In this document: positions 1 through 6,882 of the stretch, in pieces
Layout of the letters: each line of letters opens with the position of its first letter
How positions within the stretch are numbered: the stretch's first letter is position 1
Assembly (NCBI GenBank): GCA_021787665.1
Contig: JAJYLN010000006.1
Span: 17,455 to 81,454 of the forward strand
DNA length: 64,000 nt
Reading direction: 5' to 3'
Source: a bacterium
GTDB taxonomy: Bacteria; JAMCPX01
Position numbers and translations under genes: made by a program
The notes under the pieces: generated by a model
Database searches by the model: none
Told to the model about the DNA's origin: nothing
What the model saw: only the letters and a program-made list of their open reading frames with translations

Positions 1-599
1 TCATCGTCGAAAAGGGCACAAAAGGATTTTCTCAGGGAAAGTCCTTCGACAAGCTCGGTGTAAGGGGCTCACCGACTTCCGATCTATCCTTCGAAGACTG
101 CGAAGTCCCGGAGAAAAATCTGATCGGAGAAATCAATAAGGGCTTCGTTCAGCTCGCGCAGATACTCTCGCATGGCAGGATTGGTATGGCGGTCTACAGC
201 CTCGGCATCGCCCAGGCATGCCTCGAGGAGTCTATATCCTACGTTCAGGAAAGGACAGCGTTCGGAAAAAAGCTCGCTTATTTTCAGGACGTACACTTCA
301 AGATCGCAGATATGAAGATGTACATAGACGTGGGCAGGGAGCTCATCTACAAGGCAGCGTGGATGCTCGATCAGAACGACACGCAGTCTATCCTGTTTGC
401 GTCCATTGCCAAGCTGTTTATGTCGGAACATGCGACCAAGATAGCGAGCGACGCGGTTCAGATATTTGGGGGATACGGGTTTATTAAGGGCTACAAGGTC
501 GAGAGACTTTACAGAGATTCCAAGCTCGGTGAGATAGGTGAAGGTACCTCGGAGATCCAGAGAACGATAATAACGAAGCTTATAGAAGACCAGTACTGA
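1..599 (+). CDS. Acyl-CoA dehydrogenase, C-terminal part (5' end outside window)
   Basis: This is the C-terminal ~198 residues of a flavin acyl-CoA dehydrogenase, which oxidises an acyl-CoA to the 2-enoyl-CoA and passes electrons to ETF. The frame is open from base 3. It shows the ACAD all-helical C-terminal domain: RTAFGKKLAYFQ, the QIFGGYGF motif, and the ending GEGTSEIQR. In that ending the Glu before GTSEIQR sits where short/medium-chain family members have their catalytic base. The substrate cannot be told from this portion. It ends 12 bp from the convergent lpxC gene, and no clear terminator separates them. Confidence 0.93.
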   Translation, partial: IVEKGTKGFSQGKSFDKLGVRGSPTSDLSFEDCEVPEKNLIGEINKGFVQLAQILSHGRIGMAVYSLGIAQACLEESISYVQERTAFGKKLAYFQDVHFKIADMKMYIDVGRELIYKAAWMLDQNDTQSILFASIAKLFMSEHATKIASDAVQIFGGYGFIKGYKVERLYRDSKLGEIGEGTSEIQRTIITKLIEDQY

Positions 600-611
600 G
601 CTGTTTGTACA

Positions 612-1496
612 TTATACCGTAAATACGAGAGCGGGCTGCAACGTCTGCGGAGCAACGATCGCCTTTTTCTCCATGAAGGAGGCGATCTTATTTACAAACA
701 TATGGTTGAGCGAATGACCACTCTTGTAGCTTGTTATATGACCTTTCAACGAGCCGCCGAGCGTATACAGGTCTCCCAGCATATCGAGGATCTTATGTCG
801 AACAAACTCATCCCTGAACCGCAAGCCGTCGGTATTCATAACGTCCTTCTCGTCGAGTACCACGGTATTTTCCATGGATGAGCCTCGTGCAAGCCCGAGG
901 GCCTGCATCGTGGTATAGTCCTTCAGAAAACCGAACGTCCTCGCCTTTGCAAGTTCGGAATAAAAATGTTCCGGAGAGTTGTGGTACGTATACTGCTGTC
1001 TGCGTATCCTGGGGTGATTAAAGTCTATGACGCCGTCTATGATAAGGGTACTCGCCGGCGTGTATTCTATGTACCCCGTATTGTGCTCGACTCTTACGGT
1101 ATTATCTAGAAGGATATTTTCTTTTTGGGCGGTGAGCGTGAATATACCCGCGTCGAGTATTGCGTCCGCAAACAGAGACGCACTGCCATCCCCGCCAGGG
1201 ACCTCGTCTCCTTCGACCTCGATTATCGCGCTGTCCACACCAAAGCCATGCAAGGTACTGAGGAGGTGTTCTACCGTAAAGACTACGAAGTCGTCGTTCC
1301 CAATCGTCGTAGCGAACATCGTGCTTTTGACCTTGCTGGAACTCAGCGGAAGGTACCTCAGGACGTTCCCGACTTTCTTGACGAATAATATACCATCCTT
1401 CTCCGAGGCTGGATGTATTATTATTCTCGAAAATTCGCCGGTATGCAGCCCATACCCCGCACACACAATCCTTTTTTTCAATGTCCTCTTAAACAT
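612..1496 (-). CDS. lpxC: UDP-3-O-acyl-N-acetylglucosamine deacetylase LpxC
   Basis: Zinc deacetylase that performs the committed step of lipid A synthesis in the cytoplasm. At 294 residues it has the usual length. Family motifs are visible: GLHTG near the N-terminus, the VEHLLS zinc histidine, PGGDGSA, and near the C-terminus the KILD(M)LGDL helix followed by GHSLNH. The ATG at 1496 is preferred over an upstream in-frame TTG at 1514, because a TATTTT -10-like box ends exactly 6 nt before this ATG, as at other leaderless candidates here; its -35 is poor. It begins a minus-strand group of envelope and signalling genes and is convergent with the acyl-CoA dehydrogenase. Confidence 0.95.
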   Translation of the reverse strand: MFKRTLKKRIVCAGYGLHTGEFSRIIIHPASEKDGILFVKKVGNVLRYLPLSSSKVKSTMFATTIGNDDFVVFTVEHLLSTLHGFGVDSAIIEVEGDEVPGGDGSASLFADAILDAGIFTLTAQKENILLDNTVRVEHNTGYIEYTPASTLIIDGVIDFNHPRIRRQQYTYHNSPEHFYSELAKARTFGFLKDYTTMQALGLARGSSMENTVVLDEKDVMNTDGLRFRDEFVRHKILDMLGDLYTLGGSLKGHITSYKSGHSLNHMFVNKIASFMEKKAIVAPQTLQPALVFTV

Positions 1497-1661
1497 CGGA
1501 CAAAAATAAAGCAATCATCATGCCAATTAAAGTGTTACTATATATCAATCAGTTAACTCGATAGGCCGATTCAGATTGTGATGCTAAAATCACACCTTTT
1601 ACCGATATATTTGATACGGGGGGGGCAGTTCGTAAACCGCTCCTGCTTTTCGATCGTGGTA

Positions 1662-2009
1662 TTATGCCACATGAATATGCAACGGAGCTCCGCCCACAAC
1701 ATGGAGGTGGATGTGGTATATGCTCTGGCCTCCCCATTGCTTAACATTAAACACGGCCTTAAAGCCTTTTTCTGAGATGCCCGTCTTGTCTGCCATCTCT
1801 TTAGCCACCAGCATAATTTTCCCCAGTAGTACCTGATCCTGCGGTGTTATGTCGGTAAGCGTGGGAATGTGCTTCTTGGGGATTATCAAAAGGTGCACCG
1901 GAGCGACCGGGTGAAGGTCCTCTATCACGACGACATCGCTGTCTTCGTATACTTTCTTGGAGGGTATTTTCCCTCCTATGACCTGGCAGAATATGCACGT
2001 GTCCATCAT
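1662..2009 (-). CDS. HIT-family (HINT-type) nucleotide-binding protein
   Basis: A 115-residue histidine-triad protein, probably an AMP-lysine or nucleoside phosphoramidate hydrolase of the HINT branch. The N-terminus has the CIFCQVI/GKIPS signature, and the C-terminus holds the triad HIHLHVVGG. A strong Shine-Dalgarno (AAGGAG) lies 6 nt before the ATG at 2009, so unlike several neighbours it is clearly leadered. It ends with a short tail after the triad, typical of the branch. The 147 bp between it and lpxC hold nothing recognisable. Confidence 0.92.
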   Translation of the reverse strand: MMDTCIFCQVIGGKIPSKKVYEDSDVVVIEDLHPVAPVHLLIIPKKHIPTLTDITPQDQVLLGKIMLVAKEMADKTGISEKGFKAVFNVKQWGGQSIYHIHLHVVGGAPLHIHVA

Positions 2010-2071
2010 TATTCTCCTTTCAAGGTTTGGTATCAGGACATGGGTCTGTAACCGAGAGGCTTATGGTACCG

Positions 2072-2734
2072 TTACAAGGACTGGAACGGGAACGCCTGAA
2101 TATCTTTTTTTGCCGCGACCCCCATGGTAAGGATAAGTTTGAATGCCTCCTCAATGGATATATTGAGCTCGAACAGGTTTTGCTTTTGTACAAAAAGGAA
2201 GAAGCCCGAGGTAGGGTTCGGTACTGTCGGGACAAACACGGTAATGCTCTCTCGATCCTGGGCCGGGCCATTGATCTCGGCCTTACCTACGACGAAACCT
2301 ACGGCATAGCTGCCCGCCCTCGGGAACTCCACGAGCACCACATGGTTGAATTGCCTCCTGTTCTCGGTGAAGGCGTCCGTGATCTGCTTTGCTCCATGAT
2401 AGATGCCTTTAATGAAGGGAATATTCGAAAATACATCCCCCATCAAGTTCAATAGCTTCTGCCCCATATAGTTATAGGTCATCAGCCCCATGATGAAGAT
2501 CAGAACAATGGCAATGACAACGCTTATGCCCTTTATCGGTATGTATGTCTGGGGGTTTATGACACTCGGCAGTATGTTCAGCAGGCTGTCAGACCACGAA
2601 ACCACGATCTTGAGGATAAAAATCGTGATGATTATGGGGATATAGACAGCTATGCCGGCTATAAAGATGTTCCGTATCCTGACACTGAGCTTTTTTTTGA
2701 TCCGGCTTATCTGTGGGATTGAACTATTCAGCAA
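2072..2734 (-). CDS. DUF502 family inner-membrane protein
   Basis: A 220-residue membrane protein with two N-terminal hydrophobic segments (about residues 23-47 and 70-90) and a soluble C-terminal part. Residues such as FIKGIYHGAKQ and the PNPTSGF(FL)F stretch are characteristic of DUF502, a conserved family of unknown function. It overlaps the upstream PilZ gene by 11 bp, which indicates translational coupling. The biochemical role is unknown. Confidence 0.85.
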   Translation of the reverse strand: MLNSSIPQISRIKKKLSVRIRNIFIAGIAVYIPIIITIFILKIVVSWSDSLLNILPSVINPQTYIPIKGISVVIAIVLIFIMGLMTYNYMGQKLLNLMGDVFSNIPFIKGIYHGAKQITDAFTENRRQFNHVVLVEFPRAGSYAVGFVVGKAEINGPAQDRESITVFVPTVPNPTSGFFLFVQKQNLFELNISIEEAFKLILTMGVAAKKDIQAFPFQSL

Positions 2735-3122
2735 AGATGTCCTCTTCTATGGAGCCTTTCTCGTTTTCTATATATGATACCAGATAAGTTCTGCTTTGCT
2801 CGTCGAGTTTCAGGAACTTTATACCCATTCCCGGGAGGGCATTGCTGGTTGGCTCTGTACCGGGCACATACCGGTGCGACCATATGACCTCTCCCTTTGT
2901 CTCGATAAGCTTTATCGCCCCCGGTAACCTGAACCGTATGTCGAGCAGCAGGCCTTTTTCGAGAGGTGCTTCCGTTTGAATGAGAAAACCGCCTACACTT
3001 ATATCGGTAGTATAATCTATCTTAAAATTATTGCCTCCTTCTATCGATAGGAGCACCGGTATGCATATCAGTTTTCTTTGACGCTTCCTTGCCCGATGTA
3101 ACAGATTCAACTCATCGTTCAT
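2724..3122 (-). CDS. PilZ domain protein (probable c-di-GMP receptor)
   Basis: A 132-residue single-domain PilZ protein. It carries both parts of the cyclic-di-GMP binding signature: an arginine-rich RARKRQR segment near residue 12 (RxxxR) and D-I-S-x-G-G near residue 41 (D/NxSxxG). It probably senses c-di-GMP and signals to an envelope or motility target. Its reading frame overlaps the 3' end of yjbQ and the 5' end of the DUF502 gene, so the three are likely co-transcribed and the DUF502 protein is a candidate partner (inference). Confidence 0.85.
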   Translation of the reverse strand: MNDELNLLHRARKRQRKLICIPVLLSIEGGNNFKIDYTTDISVGGFLIQTEAPLEKGLLLDIRFRLPGAIKLIETKGEVIWSHRYVPGTEPTSNALPGMGIKFLKLDEQSRTYLVSYIENEKGSIEEDIFAE

Positions 3123-3513
3123 ACGGTGTGACTTCTAAGAGCAGGCTCCTTGTTCGTGGACCGTCGAACTCGCAGAAGAAGACGGACTGCCACGTACCGA
3201 GCACAAGCCTGCTGTTTTCAACAAACAACGACAGGGTTACGCCTATCATACTCGACTTGATATGGGCGTCAGCGTTGCCTTCCTTGTGATTGTAAGCTCT
3301 ATTGACTGGCGCTATTCTTTCGAGTGTATCCAGTATGTCCTGCTTTACGGCAGGGTCTGCGTTCTCGTTAATCGTAATACCGCTGGTCGTATGCGGTACA
3401 AACAGATAACAAATGCCTCTCACAATACCCAGCTTTCTGAGCATACCGTTGATCTCCGGCGTAACGTCGATCAACTCTATCCTTTTTTTTGTAGCAACGG
3501 ATATATGTTTCAT
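3112..3513 (-). CDS. YjbQ/UPF0047 family protein (secondary thiamine-phosphate synthase-like)
   Basis: A 133-residue UPF0047/YjbQ protein with the family residues FVPHTTSGI and NENADPAV, an HxEGNADAHI block, LGTWQ, and the terminal EFDGPRxR. E. coli YjbQ has weak thiamine-phosphate synthase activity, but the physiological role is uncertain. In-frame ATGs occur at 3513 and 3525, neither with a strong ribosome site; the shorter form is reported because MKHISV aligns with the usual family start. It follows the terminator of the upstream lipoprotein gene, so it probably heads the yjbQ-pilZ-DUF502 unit. Confidence 0.85.
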   Translation of the reverse strand: MKHISVATKKRIELIDVTPEINGMLRKLGIVRGICYLFVPHTTSGITINENADPAVKQDILDTLERIAPVNRAYNHKEGNADAHIKSSMIGVTLSLFVENSRLVLGTWQSVFFCEFDGPRTRSLLLEVTPYER

Positions 3514-3528
3514 GGGTAAAACCATCTT

Positions 3529-3558
3529 AAAAAACAAGCCCCTGTGTCACAGGGGCTT
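3529..3558 (-). terminator. Rho-independent terminator after lipoprotein gene
   Basis: Perfect inverted repeat AAGCCCCTGTG / CACAGGGGCTT separated by one base (positions 3536-3558), followed on the minus strand by a run of six T. It lies about 45 bp past the stop of the 3604-4566 lipoprotein gene and just before the yjbQ start. Confidence 0.85.
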
Positions 3559-3603
3559 GCCAACGAAGACACATACATGGGGCAACCTCTTCCATCGGGT
3601 GTG

Positions 3604-4566
3604 TTAGGGTGCCGTGGGCGGTTGAATATTGGATATGCTTACAGAATTTGTGATTGATTCCGCATAGCTCTGTCCAAGCACGGTCGTAGTGGTATCACCA
3701 GCAGACAGCACGCCCGTAGCAACCAGGTAATAATCCCCCGGGGGTGTATTCAGTGAAACGAATATCCCATCGTTCGATGTCATCGTGAGCGTGGGATCCG
3801 GGATGTCTCCCAGCCCCGCCGCAGTCTTGAAGTAAATCATATTGGTGGCAACAGTCTTGCCCGTATTTTTATCGACGACCGAGACGGTAGCATTCTCTAT
3901 GGGGTTGCCGTTGCAGTCCCACACGGTGCCGGCTATGGCGCCGTTCGACCAGTTCTGCGTAGCATGTGCCAGCGCGCTGACGAGGCTTACCGTGCCGGAC
4001 GATATGATCAGAACTTGAAAGAGTGAACCCGCATCGGCCGCAGAGAGGATATCGCCAAACTGGTATGTGTCCTGATAGTTCGTCATGGACGCCTTTGCCA
4101 CAAACGGGATCCCCGTCGGAAGTGTGACGGTAACCGTTCCATCCGCGCCGGTCGTATCTACTATAGTGGGCGTAGCGCTACCGACCGTATTCGACGTCAT
4201 CGTAAAGAACGATACCTCCGCCCCTCCGACTGCAGCTTTGGTCTGGAAGTCCGTTGCGGTCACATCAACGCTGATCGGGCCCGTAGCAGCGATGGTGGAA
4301 CAGGAGTAGTACGAGCCACCGTTCGCTATTACGATAGGTGGTGGTAGAGGCTGTTGTTTCGGCGATGGTGTCTGTGACGACGTTGGACCGGAGGGACAGC
4401 CGAGCAGCTTCTTCATATCGGAAGACAGACTCTGTGAACAGGTAGCACTGTTTACCCCGGCGGGCACATAGCCCGGTCCTCCGCTGCAACCACTAAAGAC
4501 CATTGTCAAATAAATAAGCGCTGATAGTGCAAAAAGTCTCGTCAACTTTCTGGTTACAAGCTTCAT
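3604..4566 (-). CDS. Lipoprotein with carboxypeptidase-regulatory-like domains
   Basis: A 320-residue predicted lipoprotein. The signal peptide has a basic n-region (MKLVTRKLTR), a hydrophobic core and a lipobox-like F-S-G-C near residue 27. The rest is low in charge and rich in Thr/Ser/Val, with a proline-rich segment near residue 65. Two beta-sandwich-like repeats follow, one with TTGADGTVTVTL and one with GTVWDCNGNPIENATVSV, resembling CarboxypepD_reg or Big-like folds. It probably sits on the periplasmic face or cell surface; no catalytic residues are apparent. It has its own canonical promoter, an AAAGGAGG ribosome site and a strong terminator, so it is monocistronic. Confidence 0.75.
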   Translation of the reverse strand: MKLVTRKLTRLFALSALIYLTMVFSGCSGGPGYVPAGVNSATCSQSLSSDMKKLLGCPSGPTSSQTPSPKQQPLPPPIVIANGGSYYSCSTIAATGPISVDVTATDFQTKAAVGGAEVSFFTMTSNTVGSATPTIVDTTGADGTVTVTLPTGIPFVAKASMTNYQDTYQFGDILSAADAGSLFQVLIISSGTVSLVSALAHATQNWSNGAIAGTVWDCNGNPIENATVSVVDKNTGKTVATNMIYFKTAAGLGDIPDPTLTMTSNDGIFVSLNTPPGDYYLVATGVLSAGDTTTTVLGQSYAESITNSVSISNIQPPTAP

Positions 4567-4590
4567 AGAGAGCCTCCTTTTATTTTTTTA

Positions 4591-4619
4591 AATATACAGA
4601 AGCATTTATGGTATGTCAA
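4591..4619 (-). promoter_or_regulatory. Sigma-70 promoter of the lipoprotein gene
   Basis: TTGACA (4614-4619), 17-bp spacer, TATATT (4591-4596), followed by a short leader with AAAGGAGG before the ATG at 4566. This is the clearest leadered promoter in the window and a useful contrast to the leaderless candidates. Confidence 0.8.
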
Positions 4620-4648
4620 GAACATGTAAAGACTGATCCCGCGGGTAA

Positions 4649-4924
4649 CTATTCTTTTATTACCTCGAGCACTATCTTCGATGCCACCCCCTTCCCTATT
4701 GCTGCCTTCGTCCCTTCTGCCGCTACAATTAAGGGACCGGCCGACGTATTTAAGACCCTGACCGTACTCCCCGTGCGGATACCGATATTGAGAAGCTTCT
4801 TGAGGACCCCCATACCGCCTGAGATATGTCTGACAACTCCTTTCTCTCCCGCTTTAAGGTCAGAGAGCGGCAGCAGAACACCGGACTGCGCCTTATCGTC
4901 TTCCCTGCTGTATGTCGCTTCCAT
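4649..4924 (-). CDS. feoA: FeoA-domain protein
   Basis: A 91-residue FeoA (SH3-like) protein associated with ferrous iron transport by FeoB. The domain covers LPLSDLKAGEKGVV through GPLIVAAEGTKAAIG, with the family's GMGVLKKLLNIGI segment. The start is taken as the ATG at 4924 because a complete TTGACA-17-TATCAA promoter ends 7 nt before it; the frame is open further upstream from a TTG at 4990, but that would lie upstream of the promoter. No feoB lies next to it, so it may act as a stand-alone FeoA or work with a distant FeoB. Confidence 0.82.
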   Translation of the reverse strand: MEATYSREDDKAQSGVLLPLSDLKAGEKGVVRHISGGMGVLKKLLNIGIRTGSTVRVLNTSAGPLIVAAEGTKAAIGKGVASKIVLEVIKE

Positions 4925-4931
4925 GCTTTTA

Positions 4932-4960
4932 TTGATAATGATTTTCAACAGCGTTGTCAA
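4932..4960 (-). promoter_or_regulatory. Candidate leaderless promoter of feoA
   Basis: TTGACA (4955-4960), 17-bp spacer, TATCAA (4932-4937), then only 7 nt to the ATG at 4924 and no Shine-Dalgarno. Transcription is predicted to start at, or one base before, the start codon. Confidence 0.6.
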
Positions 4961-4990
4961 CAATTGTTTGATGTGGCCGGCATTGAACAA

Positions 4991-5336
4991 AAGCGATGCT
5001 TCATCGTTATGAAGAGTAAAAAGGACTATCTCTCATAAGGGCTTATAAAAAAGCATGGCCCCTACGGAATGCCGATGCGGTCGAGGTAGGTTATCAGGAT
5101 AGTTGTACTATCGGGGGAAACCCCATCAGGGAAATATCGCTGCGACAGACTCAGCTCACAACAGAGAGAAGGGGACCGTCCACTTTAGCATTGCTCCCTT
5201 CCTAAAGAACAGGAAAATCGGTGCACAGGTCGGTAAGGTAAATGTATTACGTAGGCACGGCTCACCCCGATGTTCCCTTTGCCTTTGCCACGCTTAAAAG
5301 CAAATCGTGGATGACAAGATAAGGATACAAACCTAT
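4991..5336 (-). other. Unassigned intergenic region, possible structured RNA on the minus strand
   Basis: About 350 bp without a convincing protein gene. On the minus strand it follows the stop of the 45-codon ORF at 5337-5474 and runs into a terminator at 5045-5078, so it is probably transcribed. It has short self-complementary elements, for example CCACG..CGTGG near 5288-5310. It did not match the landmark sequences of tmRNA, RNase P, SRP or 6S RNA, or of the common riboswitches as I know them. It may be a 3' untranslated region or a small RNA gene. Confidence 0.35.
5045..5078 (-). terminator. Rho-independent terminator (minus strand)
   Basis: On the minus strand a stem of GCAT plus GGC paired with GCC plus ATGC (one bulged C) encloses an 11-nt loop at 5053-5078 and is followed by six T. 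It ends a transcript that includes the 45-residue ORF and the structured stretch, upstream of feoA. Confidence 0.65.
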
Positions 5337-5474
5337 CTATGCTTGCCCTTTATTCGGCTTATAGAGATACGCGGATACTTTTCTGCTCACACCATTATAC
5401 ATGGTTGTCACGGCGTAGTGCAATAACTCGTACATCACACCTAACGCTATAAAAGTAAACTTTAAGAACCACAT
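5337..5474 (-). CDS. Small membrane protein, 45 residues, unknown
   Basis: A short ORF supported by a strong ribosome site: GGGAGG 9 nt before the ATG at 5474. The product begins MWFLKFTFIALGVMYELL, giving one hydrophobic segment of about 17 residues, and has a basic C-terminal half (SRKVSAYLYKPNKGQA). That pattern suggests a single-pass small membrane protein. I recognise no family. It is followed by about 260 nt of non-coding sequence and a terminator. The good ribosome site and the downstream terminator make it more credible than a chance ORF. Confidence 0.55.
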   Translation of the reverse strand: MWFLKFTFIALGVMYELLHYAVTTMYNGVSRKVSAYLYKPNKGQA

Positions 5475-5657
5475 AGCCTTTGCCTCCCTTATATTCACAA
5501 TCGTCAGTAGGATGCATTTTATGTGCCAGCAACCATTCGTTATATTTCAGATAGTTATCATGTTCGATCGTGATTTATTTGTAGAGCGATCGTTAGAATA
5601 ATATCACAATAGTCACGCAAGGAGACCTGTCCGTCTACGGGTATGTTCTGTTTCTGC

Positions 5658-5686
5658 TTGACTTAAAAAGCTTTTGAAGCTACCAG
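5658..5686 (+). promoter_or_regulatory. Candidate promoter of the exchanger-hppA operon
   Basis: TTGACT (5658-5663), 17-bp spacer, TACCAG (5681-5686), then 6 nt to the ATG at 5693. The -10 is a poor match, but the geometry equals that of the other leaderless candidates and no ribosome site is present. Confidence 0.4.
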
Positions 5687-5692
5687 ATTTCT

Positions 5693-6868
5693 ATGCATTG
5701 GCTTTTCGGCCTTATCCCGAATCTTATAAACACTATATACCCTAGCAGTTCAGGTGCGATACATGCACTGTGGACGTTCCCTGCAATCGTGCTGCTCGCC
5801 CTCGTGATCTCCTTGGGGGCAGACTCTGCACAATATTATATATCCCAGGGACTCGCGCTTGCCATACTTGCATGGATGCAAACGGCGCCGGAATTCATGG
5901 TCGAAGCAGACCTTGCATGGCACAAAGAGGTACACCTGCTGCTCGCCAACCTCACGGGATCGTTACGGCTCCTTACCGGCCTCGGGCTTCCCCTCGTATT
6001 CTTCGTATCCTACCTCTACCATGGTAGGGGCGGAAAGAATACAACCATCCATATAGACTCGGCACATTCCATAGAGGTGGTCTCCTTTACGGCAGGGGTT
6101 TTGTATCTTGTTGTCGTTTATGTGAAGGGCAGCTTGACCATGCTCGACGGCATACTATTGCTGTTGCTCTACCTTATCTATCTGTTCTTCCTAACCAGGT
6201 TGCCTTCACGGGAGAAAGGGGAGCCGGCGAAGATGGAATATGTTCCGGGCAAGATTATGCATATGAGCAGATGGTACAGATCAGCATCGATCCTCGCCTT
6301 ATTCGTCATAGGAGGGGTCGGGCTCATTCTCGTGGTCGGTCCCTTTATAAACAGCATGAAAGGCGTTGCCGTGGCCGTGGGCGTCTCGGATTTTGTTTTT
6401 ATCCAATGGTTATCACCGTTCCTTTCGGAGTTCCCGGAGAAGTTGAGCGCGTTCATGTGGACAAAAAAGGAAGAGGGCACGACGATGGGTCTTATGAATA
6501 TTGTGTCTTCGACCGTGAACCAGCTCACTCTATTGCCGGCGCTCCTCCCCTTCATCTATGCTTACGCTGTCGGAAGCGTGACTCCGATCCAGTTCGGTGC
6601 CCATCAAAGATCGGAGATACTCCTCACGATTGCCCAATGCAGCACCACCATAGTACTTTTGGTTGACATGAAATTCAGTTCGTATGAAGCAGGCGGTTTG
6701 TTTATTATATGGTGTATACAATTCTTTGTACCCGCAGCGAGGACTATCGTAACGATGATCTTTTTTCTATGGACGTTGACGGAAATAGGTTTGATAGTGT
6801 TAAAGGTTAAGGGAGTGGATTCGGTAGAGAATTTTATCGGCACCTATAAAAGGTATATTAAAACTTAA
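5693..6868 (+). CDS. Sodium/calcium exchanger-like integral membrane protein
   Basis: A 391-residue protein with about ten hydrophobic segments. Two internally related blocks, one with MQTAPEFMVE (near residue 62) and one with SPFLSEFPEKLSAF followed by MNIVSSTVNQ (near residues 247-280), look like the acidic alpha-repeats of the CaCA cation/Ca2+ exchanger superfamily (Pro-Glu plus a downstream Asn/Ser-rich helix). The transported ion is not known. It ends 14 bp before hppA and probably shares its transcript, which suggests coupling of the exchanger to the ion gradient made by the pyrophosphatase (inference). No Shine-Dalgarno precedes the start. Confidence 0.72.
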   Translation: MHWLFGLIPNLINTIYPSSSGAIHALWTFPAIVLLALVISLGADSAQYYISQGLALAILAWMQTAPEFMVEADLAWHKEVHLLLANLTGSLRLLTGLGLPLVFFVSYLYHGRGGKNTTIHIDSAHSIEVVSFTAGVLYLVVVYVKGSLTMLDGILLLLLYLIYLFFLTRLPSREKGEPAKMEYVPGKIMHMSRWYRSASILALFVIGGVGLILVVGPFINSMKGVAVAVGVSDFVFIQWLSPFLSEFPEKLSAFMWTKKEEGTTMGLMNIVSSTVNQLTLLPALLPFIYAYAVGSVTPIQFGAHQRSEILLTIAQCSTTIVLLVDMKFSSYEAGGLFIIWCIQFFVPAARTIVTMIFFLWTLTEIGLIVLKVKGVDSVENFIGTYKRYIKT

Positions 6869-6882
6869 AGAAGGAGGAACAT

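Noticed and set aside
1549-1737. 62-codon minus-strand frame between lpxC and the HIT gene
   Set aside because: It overlaps the HIT gene in another frame and lacks a start signal.
5103-5297. 64-codon plus-strand frame in the intergenic region
   Set aside because: No ribosome site and no recognisable pattern; the minus-strand terminator and ORF suggest transcription in the other direction.
5079-5336. Known RNA (6S, tmRNA, RNase P, SRP) or riboswitch in the feoA-exchanger gap
   Set aside because: None of the landmark sequences of these RNAs could be found by eye; kept only as an unassigned region.
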